Assembly (NCBI GenBank): GCA_964480565.1
Contig: CAYZSU010000017.1
Coordinates: 1 to 36,963, forward strand
From: CAYZSU01 sp964480565
GTDB lineage: Bacteria > UBA10199 > 2-02-FULL-44-16 > JAAZCA01
DNA: 36,963 nt
Direction: 5' to 3'
Part shown: positions 9,028-15,993 of the stretch, piece by piece
How the letters are laid out: every line of letters begins with the position of its first letter
How positions within the stretch are numbered: position 1 is the first letter of the stretch
The notes under the pieces: generated by a model
Database searches by the model: none
Told to the model about the DNA's origin: nothing
The model's input: only the letters and a program-made list of their open reading frames with translations
Translations under genes and position numbers: made by a program

Positions 9028-10034
9028 TCCTCTAATTTTGTTTTACTAGCTGTATATGGCGATACTGTTTGTATATTTTTTTTCTTTAGTGGCACTTGAG
9101 GTGTATGTTTCTTTTTTCTTCGCTTACTTTTCCGTTTATACGACTTTTTCTTTTTTTGTTTAGAGATCGATGCTTTTATCTTTTCTTTAGGAAAAGACAG
9201 ATGAGTTTCACTAATCAACAATACCATGACTTCTTGAAGTTCAGCTAAATTTTCATATGGAATCACTTCTGCATCTTGAAAAACACTGTATTGATCATTT
9301 CCTATGGATTTAATTGTACCAATGGGAATGCCTGGAGGAAATAACCCTCCAAAACCTGATGTAATAACAATATCATTGTCTTTAACATCACTTGTTTGCC
9401 GCAAATACTCTGCTCGTGATAAATAATAATGGGGACGAAGTGCAGTGCGTTTGGCTGTGCCTACAACTAACGTTCTTGCGCGTGAACGCTGCAATATAGC
9501 GTCAATGGTACTATTGGGATCATTTAACAATAATATGCGAGAGCTATGCGGCAATACTTTTGCGACACGCCCAACAAGCCCCGCTGCACCAACCACAGGC
9601 ATAAAGATACGAATACCATCTTTTGCGCCTTTATTAATTACAATGCTTTTAAATTCATATCGTGGATTATTGGCAATTACACGTGCAACAATTTTCTTTA
9701 TATCAAATTGGTCACTATACTTTAGTAGCGCACGTAAACGTTTATTTTCTTTTTTGACTTCCTGTAATTGAATATTGGATTGCTTGGTCTCAGCTAGTTT
9801 CTTTTTTAATACTGTACTCTCTTTGCTTGCATTGACCAAACTAAAGTAATGATTCCACGTATTACGAATACCTTCTTGAGTGGCGACAAACAATCGCTGA
9901 GGAGGAGTAATAATTGATTGTATAATTTGTTCAAACCAGCTAGTTTGATTCGCTCTTTTAGATGACGTAACAACGATCCCTACAAGTATGATTAAGGGAA
10001 TAATATACCAAATTCGATATGTTTTTTTTTTCAT
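9024..10034 (-). CDS. mreC: Rod-shape-determining protein MreC with a long basic tail
   Basis: Periplasmic scaffold of the elongasome. A single N-terminal membrane anchor (about residues 7-25) is followed by a coiled coil (about 70-105, KKKLAETKQ to KKENKRLRALL) and the double beta-domain region with INKGAKDGI, VGRVAKVLPHSSRILLL and TSGFGGLFPPGIPIG. The last 60 residues, beyond the normal end of the domain at VMVLLISE, are extremely Lys/Arg-rich (QKKKKSYKRKSKRRKKKH). Such a tail is unusual for an envelope protein. The gene overlaps mreD by four bases and follows mreB after an 83-bp gap that is filled by a dispersed repeat. Confidence 0.96.
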   Translation of the reverse strand: MKKKTYRIWYIIPLIILVGIVVTSSKRANQTSWFEQIIQSIITPPQRLFVATQEGIRNTWNHYFSLVNASKESTVLKKKLAETKQSNIQLQEVKKENKRLRALLKYSDQFDIKKIVARVIANNPRYEFKSIVINKGAKDGIRIFMPVVGAAGLVGRVAKVLPHSSRILLLNDPNSTIDAILQRSRARTLVVGTAKRTALRPHYYLSRAEYLRQTSDVKDNDIVITSGFGGLFPPGIPIGTIKSIGNDQYSVFQDAEVIPYENLAELQEVMVLLISETHLSFPKEKIKASISKQKKKKSYKRKSKRRKKKHTPQVPLKKKNIQTVSPYTASKTKLED

Positions 10035-10053
10035 CCGCGTATGCTCATTTTAT

Positions 10054-10117
10054 GGGTATAATACTGAATTGAATTTACCAGCATGACATCACAAATGAAT
10101 ATTTTTCAACACTCCCT
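10054..10117 (-). repeat. Copy D of the dispersed AT-rich repeat, directly after mreB stop
   Basis: On the minus strand the copy starts right after the mreB TAA. It reads AGGGAGTGTTGAAAAATATT, then CATTTGTGATGTCATGCTGG, then TAAATTCAATTCAGTATTAT. The right-hand GGTAAATTCAATTC and the left-hand GTTGAAAAA match copies at 11182 and 15844. It fills nearly the whole mreB-mreC gap. Confidence 0.6.
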
Positions 10118-11152
10118 TTAGCCAAGAGTAACTTCTTTAAAAATATCCAACCGATCAAGTGCTCGACCTGAACCTAAAACAACGCAGCTTAAAGGATCAT
10201 CTGACACAGAAACAGGCAATCCAGTTTCTTCACGCAGCAATATATCTAAATTGCGAAGTAATGCACCTCCACCTGTAAGCATAATACCCCGGTCTACAAT
10301 ATCAGCGGATAACTCAGGTGGCGTACGCTCCAAAGTGATTTTCACGGCTTCAACAATGGCATTTACGGGTTCGACAATGGCTTCACGTACTTCCTCGGAA
10401 TTCACTTCCAATGTTTTTGGCACACCCGCAACCAAATCACGGCCTTTAATTTCCATTGAACGTAATTCTCCATCTGGAAATGCAGTACCTATCGCAATTT
10501 TAACCGCCTCAGCAGTACGCTCGCCTATTAACATATTATATTTGCGTTTAATAAAATGAATAATGGCTTCATCCATTTTATCACCTGCCGTACGAACGGA
10601 TTTGGAAAAAACAATACCAGACAATGAAATCACAGCAACTTCTGTAGTACCGCCACCAATATCCACCACCATATTACCGGAAGGTTCTGTTACAGGAAGA
10701 CCTGCACCAATTGCAGCTGCCATAGGTTCTTCGATAAGATAAACTTCTCTTGCACCGGCAGATTCTGCAGACTCTTTGACTGCACGTTTTTCAACTTCAG
10801 TAACACCAAAGGGAATACATACGATAATACGAGGCCGAACAAGTGTTTTTCGATTATGTACTTTGCGAATAAAATAGCGAAGCATGGCTTCTGTGATTTC
10901 AAAATCAGCAATCACACCGTCTTTCATTGGGCGAATGGCTTCAACTGAACCTGCAGTACGACCCAGCATTTCCTTGGCTTCTTTACCTACTGATAATACA
11001 CGCTTTACGCCACGCACATCGCGCTGAACCGCAACTACAGACGGTTCTGCAGAGACAATTCCTTTACCCTTCACGTAAACGAGTGTATTAGCAGTACCCA
11101 GATCAATTGCTAAATCATTTGAAAAAAACCCCAGTATTGGATCTAGGATCAT
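10118..11152 (-). CDS. mreB: Rod-shape-determining actin homologue MreB
   Basis: Filament-forming ATPase that organises elongation along the inner membrane. The 344 residues carry the complete actin-fold signature: IDLGTANTLVYVKGKGIV near the N-terminus (phosphate 1), RPMKDGVIADFE, IEEPMAAAIGAGLP, MVVDIGGGTTEVAVISLSG (phosphate 2) and LTGGGALLRNLD (adenosine). The N-terminal segment MILDPILGFFSND is amphipathic and suited to membrane contact. ATG is preceded by an AGGGGGGC ribosome site. It is the first gene of the minus-strand shape cluster. Confidence 0.98.
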   Translation of the reverse strand: MILDPILGFFSNDLAIDLGTANTLVYVKGKGIVSAEPSVVAVQRDVRGVKRVLSVGKEAKEMLGRTAGSVEAIRPMKDGVIADFEITEAMLRYFIRKVHNRKTLVRPRIIVCIPFGVTEVEKRAVKESAESAGAREVYLIEEPMAAAIGAGLPVTEPSGNMVVDIGGGTTEVAVISLSGIVFSKSVRTAGDKMDEAIIHFIKRKYNMLIGERTAEAVKIAIGTAFPDGELRSMEIKGRDLVAGVPKTLEVNSEEVREAIVEPVNAIVEAVKITLERTPPELSADIVDRGIMLTGGGALLRNLDILLREETGLPVSVSDDPLSCVVLGSGRALDRLDIFKEVTLG

Positions 11153-11181
11153 AATAACGCCCCCCTATTTTCATTTGGATT

Positions 11182-11251
11182 ATGGAGTTGTTCAAAAACG
11201 CTCATTCTCATAGATTGTCCAGTAAATTCAATTCGCTTACCTACTCGCATG
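11182..11251 (+). repeat. Copy A of the dispersed AT-rich repeat
   Basis: Starts ATGGAGTTGTTCAAAAACGC, contains GTAAATTCAATTCGCTTAC and ends CTACTCGCATG. Aligned by eye with the copy at 15844-15912, 52 of 70 positions agree with one gap. The right-hand block around AAATTCAATTCG is almost identical. Both copies lie in divergent intergenic regions, about 16-30 bp upstream of a minus-strand start codon. Confidence 0.7.
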
Positions 11252-11428
11252 GCCTTATCCTCATTGAACTTACTGCCCACCTTTGACAATGTCTATTATA
11301 TATTCGTTGTTGGGAATGCGCTGAAATATTTCGCAATTTTTATAGAGGCCCAAGCCACCTGAACATTTTTAAACAGCCCTCAAAATACCTATTTTTCAAC
11401 AATCTATTAAATAGAATAGGTACATAGT

Positions 11429-11457
11429 TTAACTTGAATAACAAAGGCATATATAAA
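11429..11457 (+). promoter_or_regulatory. Sigma70-type promoter for the PpiD-like gene operon
   Basis: TTAACT (11429-11434), a 17-bp spacer and TATAAA (11452-11457) match four and five of six consensus bases. The predicted start site, near 11464, lies about 30 bases upstream of the coding region. Confidence 0.4.
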
Positions 11458-11458
11458 G

Positions 11459-11476
11459 ATCAACAAAATTGTTGAT
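11459..11476. promoter_or_regulatory. Inverted repeat at the predicted transcription start, operator-like
   Basis: ATCAACAA and TTGTTGAT form perfect 8-bp arms around a 2-bp centre. It overlaps the predicted start site of the promoter at 11429-11457, a position typical of repressor operators. No cognate regulator is identifiable in the window. Confidence 0.35.
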
Positions 11477-11496
11477 TTATCGAAACTCTTTCGCTA

Positions 11497-12504
11497 ATGT
11501 CCCGCGCTATGTTAAATATAATGAGAAAATATTCGTCGTCATGGTTAATTAAATTGCCACTTTTTACAATCATCCTATCCTTTATCCTGTACTTTGGTTA
11601 TAACTCCTTACGCTCAACTCCCAATATAGACCAAGTCACAGCGATCAGTGTCAATGGAATTGAAACAAAAAATGCATTTTATCAATACATTTATAACCGT
11701 ACAATCGACCAATACAAAAAGTCATTTGAAGGCAAAGAAATCCCTGAGTTTATTTTAAACTACGCTAAAAAGTCAGCGCATCAACAAATCGTTAGTCGAA
11801 CTTTGGCACTCCATATGGCCGACAAAATGGATGCAGTGGTTAGCGATGATGAGCTTCGCCATATGATTTTAGAAACACTTAAACCATTATATGGTGACTC
11901 ATTCAACTACGACAATTATGTGAGTCGTTTTCTGCCCTCATTTGAGATGGAAAATAAATTTAACTTTGAACCTTTTTTACGCGACGACGTACAAATACAA
12001 AAGATTTATAAATTATTATCCAGTATTGATACAACAATGATATTGGAAAATACAGACTTGAACATCGACAATGAAACATGGACCTTTCAGGCAATTAAAT
12101 TTCCGGAAAAAATACTTACAGATAAAAAAATAATCAAAGCAGATGACGATATTGTAAAATTAGCAAACAAATTGATTAAATTACCCACCCGTAAGTGGAA
12201 ACGTTTTATCAAGAAAAATCATTTAGAAATAGTTGATTTACAACCTATTTCTATCGCTCAGCGAAAACGCTTGCCCACACATTCAATGAGTCAGGATGAT
12301 ATGAGTGCATTATTCCAATTAATAAAAAAAGATGATATCTTTTCAAAAGCAATCGCATCCAATAAAGATTATTATGTCTATCGTTTGATGAAATATGAAA
12401 AAAAGGATCCTACCTCAAAGGAAATTCCAGGATCTGCATTTTATAATGCTTGGTTAAGAGCACTATCCAATCAAGCACGTATTCAAATCAACAATGAATC
12501 CTAA
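11497..12504 (+). CDS. Membrane-anchored SurA/PpiD N-domain-like chaperone
   Basis: Resembles the N-terminal part of PpiD/SurA-type periplasmic folding factors. It has a short cytoplasmic MLNIMRK stretch, one transmembrane helix (about residues 18-37) and a chaperone-like helical domain with ISVNGIETKNAFYQYIYNR and later QQIVSRTLALHMADKM, where family members read VNG--I-------Y------------------Q-I---L. At 335 residues it is about half the length of PpiD, and no parvulin prolyl-isomerase domain is visible, so it may act purely as a chaperone. The ATG at 11509 (MLNIMRK) is an alternative start that fits the family better; neither has a clear ribosome site. The next gene starts within its stop codon (TAATG). 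Confidence 0.75.
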   Translation: MSRAMLNIMRKYSSSWLIKLPLFTIILSFILYFGYNSLRSTPNIDQVTAISVNGIETKNAFYQYIYNRTIDQYKKSFEGKEIPEFILNYAKKSAHQQIVSRTLALHMADKMDAVVSDDELRHMILETLKPLYGDSFNYDNYVSRFLPSFEMENKFNFEPFLRDDVQIQKIYKLLSSIDTTMILENTDLNIDNETWTFQAIKFPEKILTDKKIIKADDDIVKLANKLIKLPTRKWKRFIKKNHLEIVDLQPISIAQRKRLPTHSMSQDDMSALFQLIKKDDIFSKAIASNKDYYVYRLMKYEKKDPTSKEIPGSAFYNAWLRALSNQARIQINNES

Positions 12505-13907
12505 TGATATGCACAAATAATATGGCCTATTCATCTAAGTTAACGCAAATTTTAAAGCCATTAATCGATGCCGGGTCCATAATATACGAAGTTGGCGGCC
12601 CTGTTCGAGATTATTTACTAAATACTCCCCCTTCTGACTATGATATTTTATGTACAAAGTTATCCATCGATAGTATCATTTCATTATTACAACCTTATGG
12701 AAAAATCGCACATGTAGGAAAATCATTCGGCATACTTAAATTTTCCCCTCATCAATATCAAAATTACGATATTGACATTGCTTTACCACGCACTGAAATA
12801 TCCACCGGCACAGGGCATTCTGATTTTAATGTCCATTTTGACAAAGACCTGCCGGTTGAAGTGGACTTGGGCCGACGTGATTTTACTATTAATGCCATGG
12901 CATTAAATATTTGTACGGGTGAAATCATTGACCCTTATAATGGCCAAGCAGATCTAAAAAATAAAATCCTGCGTATTGTATTTGACAATGCATTTTTAGA
13001 AGATCCCCTACGCCTCATGCGAGGCATTCAATTTGCGGCACGCCTTGGATTTACATTTGACGACAATACCTGGCAATCAATGATAACACATTCAGATCTC
13101 ATTAATACAGTATCTCCCGAGCGTATCAGCTTAGAACTCGTCAAACTAATGCATGCATCAAAACCCTCAATAGGTATTGATTTAATGGCCAATAGTCATT
13201 TGCTCACGCATATTTTACCAGACATCCACCGCATTCGAGGTATTAAGCAGGACAAACAACCTGGAGATGATGTGTATGGCCATACTATGCGAGTACTTGA
13301 TGCGGCCGCCTCTGATCCATTCATCGATCATAAAGGAAATTTAGAACTACTGTTTGCAGCACTCCTGCATGATATAGGTAAAGCAAAAACAGCGCGTATT
13401 GATGAACGAAGCGGACGCATTGCATTTTTTGGCCATCAAATTGTATCTGCTCGACTTGCTAAGAAATGGATGAAGAAAATACGATTGGACAGCGCGGGCA
13501 TTAATCTCAATGAAATTGAGACATTGGTTGAAAATCATATGTTTGAAACAAAATCCTATTACTCGGAACGCGCCATCCGTCGATTCATTGCCAAAATTGG
13601 CAAGGATTTAATATTCAAATTGGTTGACTTACGATTATCCGACAATCGTGGAGGCAAACATCCCAATAGTATCAAGGGTGTTCTTAATTTACGAAAACGT
13701 ATTCATTGTGAGTTGGATAAAAAACCACCTTTTGGACCTAAAGACTTAGCAATTAATGGCAATGATATTATGCTTGCCGGCATTAATGAAGGACCACAGA
13801 TTGGGCGTATATTAGCACAACTTGTGGAAATTGTTTTAGATGATCCCACAGCCAATTCCAGTAAAAACTTACTTGCGATTGTTAAAAAAATCGCAGATAG
13901 TCACTAA
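12504..13907 (+). CDS. cca: CCA-adding enzyme / poly(A) polymerase family tRNA nucleotidyltransferase with HD domain
   Basis: Adds or repairs the 3'-terminal CCA of tRNAs. The class II nucleotidyltransferase head shows VGGPVRDYLL, the DYD metal motif, RRDFTINAMAL and EDPLRLMRGIQFAARLGF. The C-terminal half carries an HD phosphohydrolase domain with LLHDIGK, as in bifunctional bacterial Cca enzymes. The 467-residue length fits. Its ATG overlaps the previous stop by one base; an internal ATG at 12522 (MAYSSK) is a second candidate, and neither has a strong ribosome site. The only tRNA gene in the window (15037-15107) lacks an encoded CCA end, so this enzyme is probably essential. A poly(A) polymerase role cannot be excluded by eye. 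Confidence 0.9.
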   Translation: MICTNNMAYSSKLTQILKPLIDAGSIIYEVGGPVRDYLLNTPPSDYDILCTKLSIDSIISLLQPYGKIAHVGKSFGILKFSPHQYQNYDIDIALPRTEISTGTGHSDFNVHFDKDLPVEVDLGRRDFTINAMALNICTGEIIDPYNGQADLKNKILRIVFDNAFLEDPLRLMRGIQFAARLGFTFDDNTWQSMITHSDLINTVSPERISLELVKLMHASKPSIGIDLMANSHLLTHILPDIHRIRGIKQDKQPGDDVYGHTMRVLDAAASDPFIDHKGNLELLFAALLHDIGKAKTARIDERSGRIAFFGHQIVSARLAKKWMKKIRLDSAGINLNEIETLVENHMFETKSYYSERAIRRFIAKIGKDLIFKLVDLRLSDNRGGKHPNSIKGVLNLRKRIHCELDKKPPFGPKDLAINGNDIMLAGINEGPQIGRILAQLVEIVLDDPTANSSKNLLAIVKKIADSH

Positions 13908-14360
13908 ATGAAACGATTCCATTTATCTCAACTAATCCCAAAATCCTGGCAGGCCTCTTACTATGAAAAAAAAGCCAATGATTATATGGCTAAAAAACAA
14001 TATGACAAGGCCCACACTTATTATACACAGGCCCTCACAATGGACCCATCTCGTACACGCATTCAAGATGTACTCGCCCAGCTAGACGACCTTATAACTA
14101 ATAACTGGACCCAGTCTGATTTTGTGGCGGACCTAGACAGTATCATGCAAGAGCAAGCCGCCAATAATCCGCATATGCAATCGCTCCACGCACGACTTTC
14201 CCCCAACTGGACACATGTCAGCAAATTAATTTCATCATACATAATGACCACTGACAACACACAGAAGCAAACACTTCGAAAAGACATTATCAGTCATGCA
14301 GATGTCGCAGTCCATATTTGCCTGGATATGCTTGATTACAAAAAGGAACACACAGAATAA
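13908..14360 (+). CDS. Small tetratricopeptide-repeat protein
   Basis: A 150-residue hypothetical protein. One clear TPR unit occupies about residues 18-51 (YEKKANDYMAKKQYDKAHTY then YTQALTMDPS), with the canonical small/large residue pattern and the closing Pro. The remainder is helical and unrecognised. There is no signal peptide. It begins on the base after the cca stop and ends two bases before coaE, so it is translated from the same message. Its function is unknown; a scaffold or adaptor role is only what TPR units generally do. Confidence 0.75.
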   Translation: MKRFHLSQLIPKSWQASYYEKKANDYMAKKQYDKAHTYYTQALTMDPSRTRIQDVLAQLDDLITNNWTQSDFVADLDSIMQEQAANNPHMQSLHARLSPNWTHVSKLISSYIMTTDNTQKQTLRKDIISHADVAVHICLDMLDYKKEHTE

Positions 14361-14362
14361 TA

Positions 14363-14995
14363 ATGATAGACACACCTCCTATTGCATATATTGGTATAAC
14401 AGGTAATTTTGGCTGTGGTAAAAGTCTTGTATGTGATTATATTGCAAAAAAAGGATATTCTATTATTAATGCAGATACTATTGCACATCAGGCCCTAGCC
14501 CCTGGTACCTCTTCCTATCAAAAAATCATAGATCTATGCACTGAAAACATCTGCACGTTCAATCAAATGATTGATCATAAAAAATTAGCAAACATTATTT
14601 TTAATAATCCAAACGTTAAAACAGCTATCGAAGCTATTATTCATCCTTTTGTGAAGGCCTCGATTACTGATTTTGCAATTCAATGTGCCAAACAGCATCA
14701 ATCCTATCTATTCATTGAAATACCGCTATTATTTGAAGTTAAATGGCAGACATGGATGGATTATATTATCGTTATTGATTGCGATTATAACAGTCAAATC
14801 AATCGATTACTGAAAAAAGGATTCTCGCAAATGGATATTGACCAACGATTAAAATCACAACATTCAATGAGTTATAAGAAAAAACATGCCCATTGGATTA
14901 TTGATAATAGTGGTTCAATGGATCAGACATTCGAACAAGTCATACAGGTATTAAAAAAACTTCATGATCAAGAGCTGTTAACGGCAGGCAAATAA
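14363..14995 (+). CDS. coaE: Dephospho-CoA kinase
   Basis: Last enzyme of coenzyme A synthesis, phosphorylating the 3'-hydroxyl of dephospho-CoA with ATP. The P-loop GITGNFGCGKS lies near residue 11. NADTIAHQAL is the family's (D/N)AD-I-H substrate motif, IIHPFV follows, LFIEIPLLFE is the conserved E-PLL-E element, and the lid-region DQRLKSQ aligns with R-x(2)-Q. The 210-residue length is normal. It is the last gene of the plus-strand run and ends at a strong bidirectional terminator. Confidence 0.95.
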   Translation: MIDTPPIAYIGITGNFGCGKSLVCDYIAKKGYSIINADTIAHQALAPGTSSYQKIIDLCTENICTFNQMIDHKKLANIIFNNPNVKTAIEAIIHPFVKASITDFAIQCAKQHQSYLFIEIPLLFEVKWQTWMDYIIVIDCDYNSQINRLLKKGFSQMDIDQRLKSQHSMSYKKKHAHWIIDNSGSMDQTFEQVIQVLKKLHDQELLTAGK

Positions 14996-15034
14996 AAAAA
15001 CGCTTCAAAAGCATGGTTGCTTTTAAAGCGTTTT
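14994..15034. terminator. Bidirectional intrinsic terminator between coaE and tRNA-Gly
   Basis: A 13-bp stem with one mismatch (CGCTTCAAAAGCA, loop TGGT, TGCTTTTAAAGCG; 15001-15030). Seven A lie on the left, which are the U-tract for the minus-strand tRNA, and four T on the right, for coaE. Confidence 0.9.
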
Positions 15035-15036
15035 GA

Positions 15037-15107
15037 GCGGGAGACGAGATTTGAACTCGCGACAACCACGTTGGCAACGTGGAGCTCTACCACTGAGCTA
15101 CTCCCGC
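15037..15107 (-). tRNA. tRNA-Gly (anticodon GCC), no encoded CCA
   Basis: The minus strand folds into a complete cloverleaf. The acceptor stem is GCGGGAG/CTCCCGC, the D arm GCTC-AGTGGTA-GAGC, the anticodon arm CCACG-TTGCCAA-CGTGG with anticodon GCC, and the T arm GCGAG-TTCGAAT-CTCGT. The gene is 71 nt. The bases after the acceptor stem are TC, not CCA, so the 3' end has to be completed by the CCA-adding enzyme encoded at 12504. Confidence 0.98.
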
Positions 15108-15120
15108 AAAATCGAATTCG

Positions 15121-15149
15121 TTTTTAATGAATCAGGAAACACTTGTCAA
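15121..15149 (-). promoter_or_regulatory. Sigma70 promoter of tRNA-Gly
   Basis: On the minus strand: a perfect TTGACA (15144-15149), a 17-bp spacer and TAAAAA (15121-15126). The predicted start is about seven bases ahead of the mature tRNA 5' end. Confidence 0.65.
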
Positions 15150-15231
15150 GAAAAGAGTAATAATTATGTATCGGGACTATCCGTGCTAAGGCTCCTAATA
15201 TTGCATTCATATTTAGCACTAGCAAGCATAA

Positions 15232-15828
15232 CTACACCATAGACAATTTTTCCCTATACTTGCGATACACACACACGCAATACTGCACACCCGAGGCAAT
15301 GGATAAAATCAATGACGGAATTAACAATAAATGGCCGATCAAATACCAATGCACATTAAAAAATGGATAATAAATCAACAACCCCACTACAGCACTGGAC
15401 ACAAATGCCGACTTATACTTACCCAAAGAACTTGCAGCTACTATAATCCCCTCATCTATTGCTATTGCACGTAATGTAGTCACCCCAACCTCGCGCATAA
15501 AAAACAATGCCACAATCCATGCGGACATTCGACCTAGGCCAACCATCATAATCATGGCTACCATAAATAACATCTTATCCGCAAAGGGATCCATTAATTT
15601 TCCAAAATTGCTAATTACTTTAAACCGCCTTGCTAAATAACCATCCACAATATCCGAAATCATCGAAACTAAAAATAAAAGTGCGGCCAAAAGCGACATC
15701 ATATAGCTAAGGCGTGTACCACCATCATTATCATCTATAAATAACATGAGTACCAATAATAACGGCACAGATAATAGTCGAAGTACTGTAATTGCATTGG
15801 GTATGTATGTCATTATGGGTGTCGCCAA
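15232..15828 (-). CDS. pgsA: CDP-diacylglycerol--glycerol-3-phosphate 3-phosphatidyltransferase
   Basis: Inner-membrane enzyme that makes phosphatidylglycerol phosphate, the committed step to phosphatidylglycerol and cardiolipin. The CDP-alcohol phosphotransferase signature D-x2-DG-x2-AR-x8-G-x3-D-x3-D is complete: DIVDGYLARR, then NFGKLMDPFADK. The preceding N-terminal motif is IPNAITVLRLLSVPLLL. The 198 residues give about five membrane helices. The start is TTG at 15828, because a perfect AGGAGGTGAT lies six bases upstream; the internal ATG at 15813 would be 21 bases from it. Related enzymes such as phosphatidylserine synthase are less likely given the length and the N-terminal motif. Confidence 0.93.
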   Translation of the reverse strand: MATPIMTYIPNAITVLRLLSVPLLLVLMLFIDDNDGGTRLSYMMSLLAALLFLVSMISDIVDGYLARRFKVISNFGKLMDPFADKMLFMVAMIMMVGLGRMSAWIVALFFMREVGVTTLRAIAIDEGIIVAASSLGKYKSAFVSSAVVGLLIYYPFFNVHWYLIGHLLLIPSLILSIASGVQYCVCVYRKYREKLSMV

Positions 15829-15830
15829 AA

Positions 15831-15840
15831 ATCACCTCCT
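15831..15840 (-). promoter_or_regulatory. Perfect Shine-Dalgarno of pgsA that fixes a TTG start
   Basis: AGGAGGTGAT on the minus strand is fully complementary to the usual 16S rRNA tail. It stands six bases from TTG at 15828 and is stronger than any other ribosome site seen in this window. Confidence 0.8.
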
Positions 15841-15843
15841 AAT

Positions 15844-15912
15844 ATGGAACTGCTCAAAAATGCCTATTTTTGGTATTGGTCAGCAAATTCAATTCGGTTA
15901 CATACTCGTATG
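15844..15912 (+). repeat. Copy B of the dispersed AT-rich repeat
   Basis: Starts ATGGAACTGCTCAAAAATGC, contains AGCAAATTCAATTCGGTTAC and ends ATACTCGTATG. It agrees with copy A at 52 of 70 aligned positions by eye. Some similarity continues to the right (CCTTTGTCAAAATG here, CCTTTGACAATG near 11280). It lies in the pgsA-nadB divergent gap, starting four bases beyond the pgsA ribosome site. Confidence 0.7.
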
Positions 15913-15993
15913 TATGCGCATGAAATTCCTTTGTCAAAATGGAAATACATTTTAATTGCACTTTTCTGACAACATATTTATAGTTCGCGGCCA

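Larger units (their letters stand above)
11153..11496. other. Divergent intergenic region between mreB and the PpiD-like gene
   Basis: These 344 bases contain no credible gene. They hold one good copy of the dispersed repeat (11182-11251). A second, inverted match to its left end at 11382-11404 gives the segment imperfect inverted termini. The right side holds a sigma70-like promoter and an inverted repeat in front of the plus-strand gene. The mreB promoter must also lie here, but I could not place it. Confidence 0.6.

Noticed and set aside
15033..15242. 69-codon plus-strand open frame over the tRNA
   Set aside because: It is the antisense of tRNA-Gly and its promoter.
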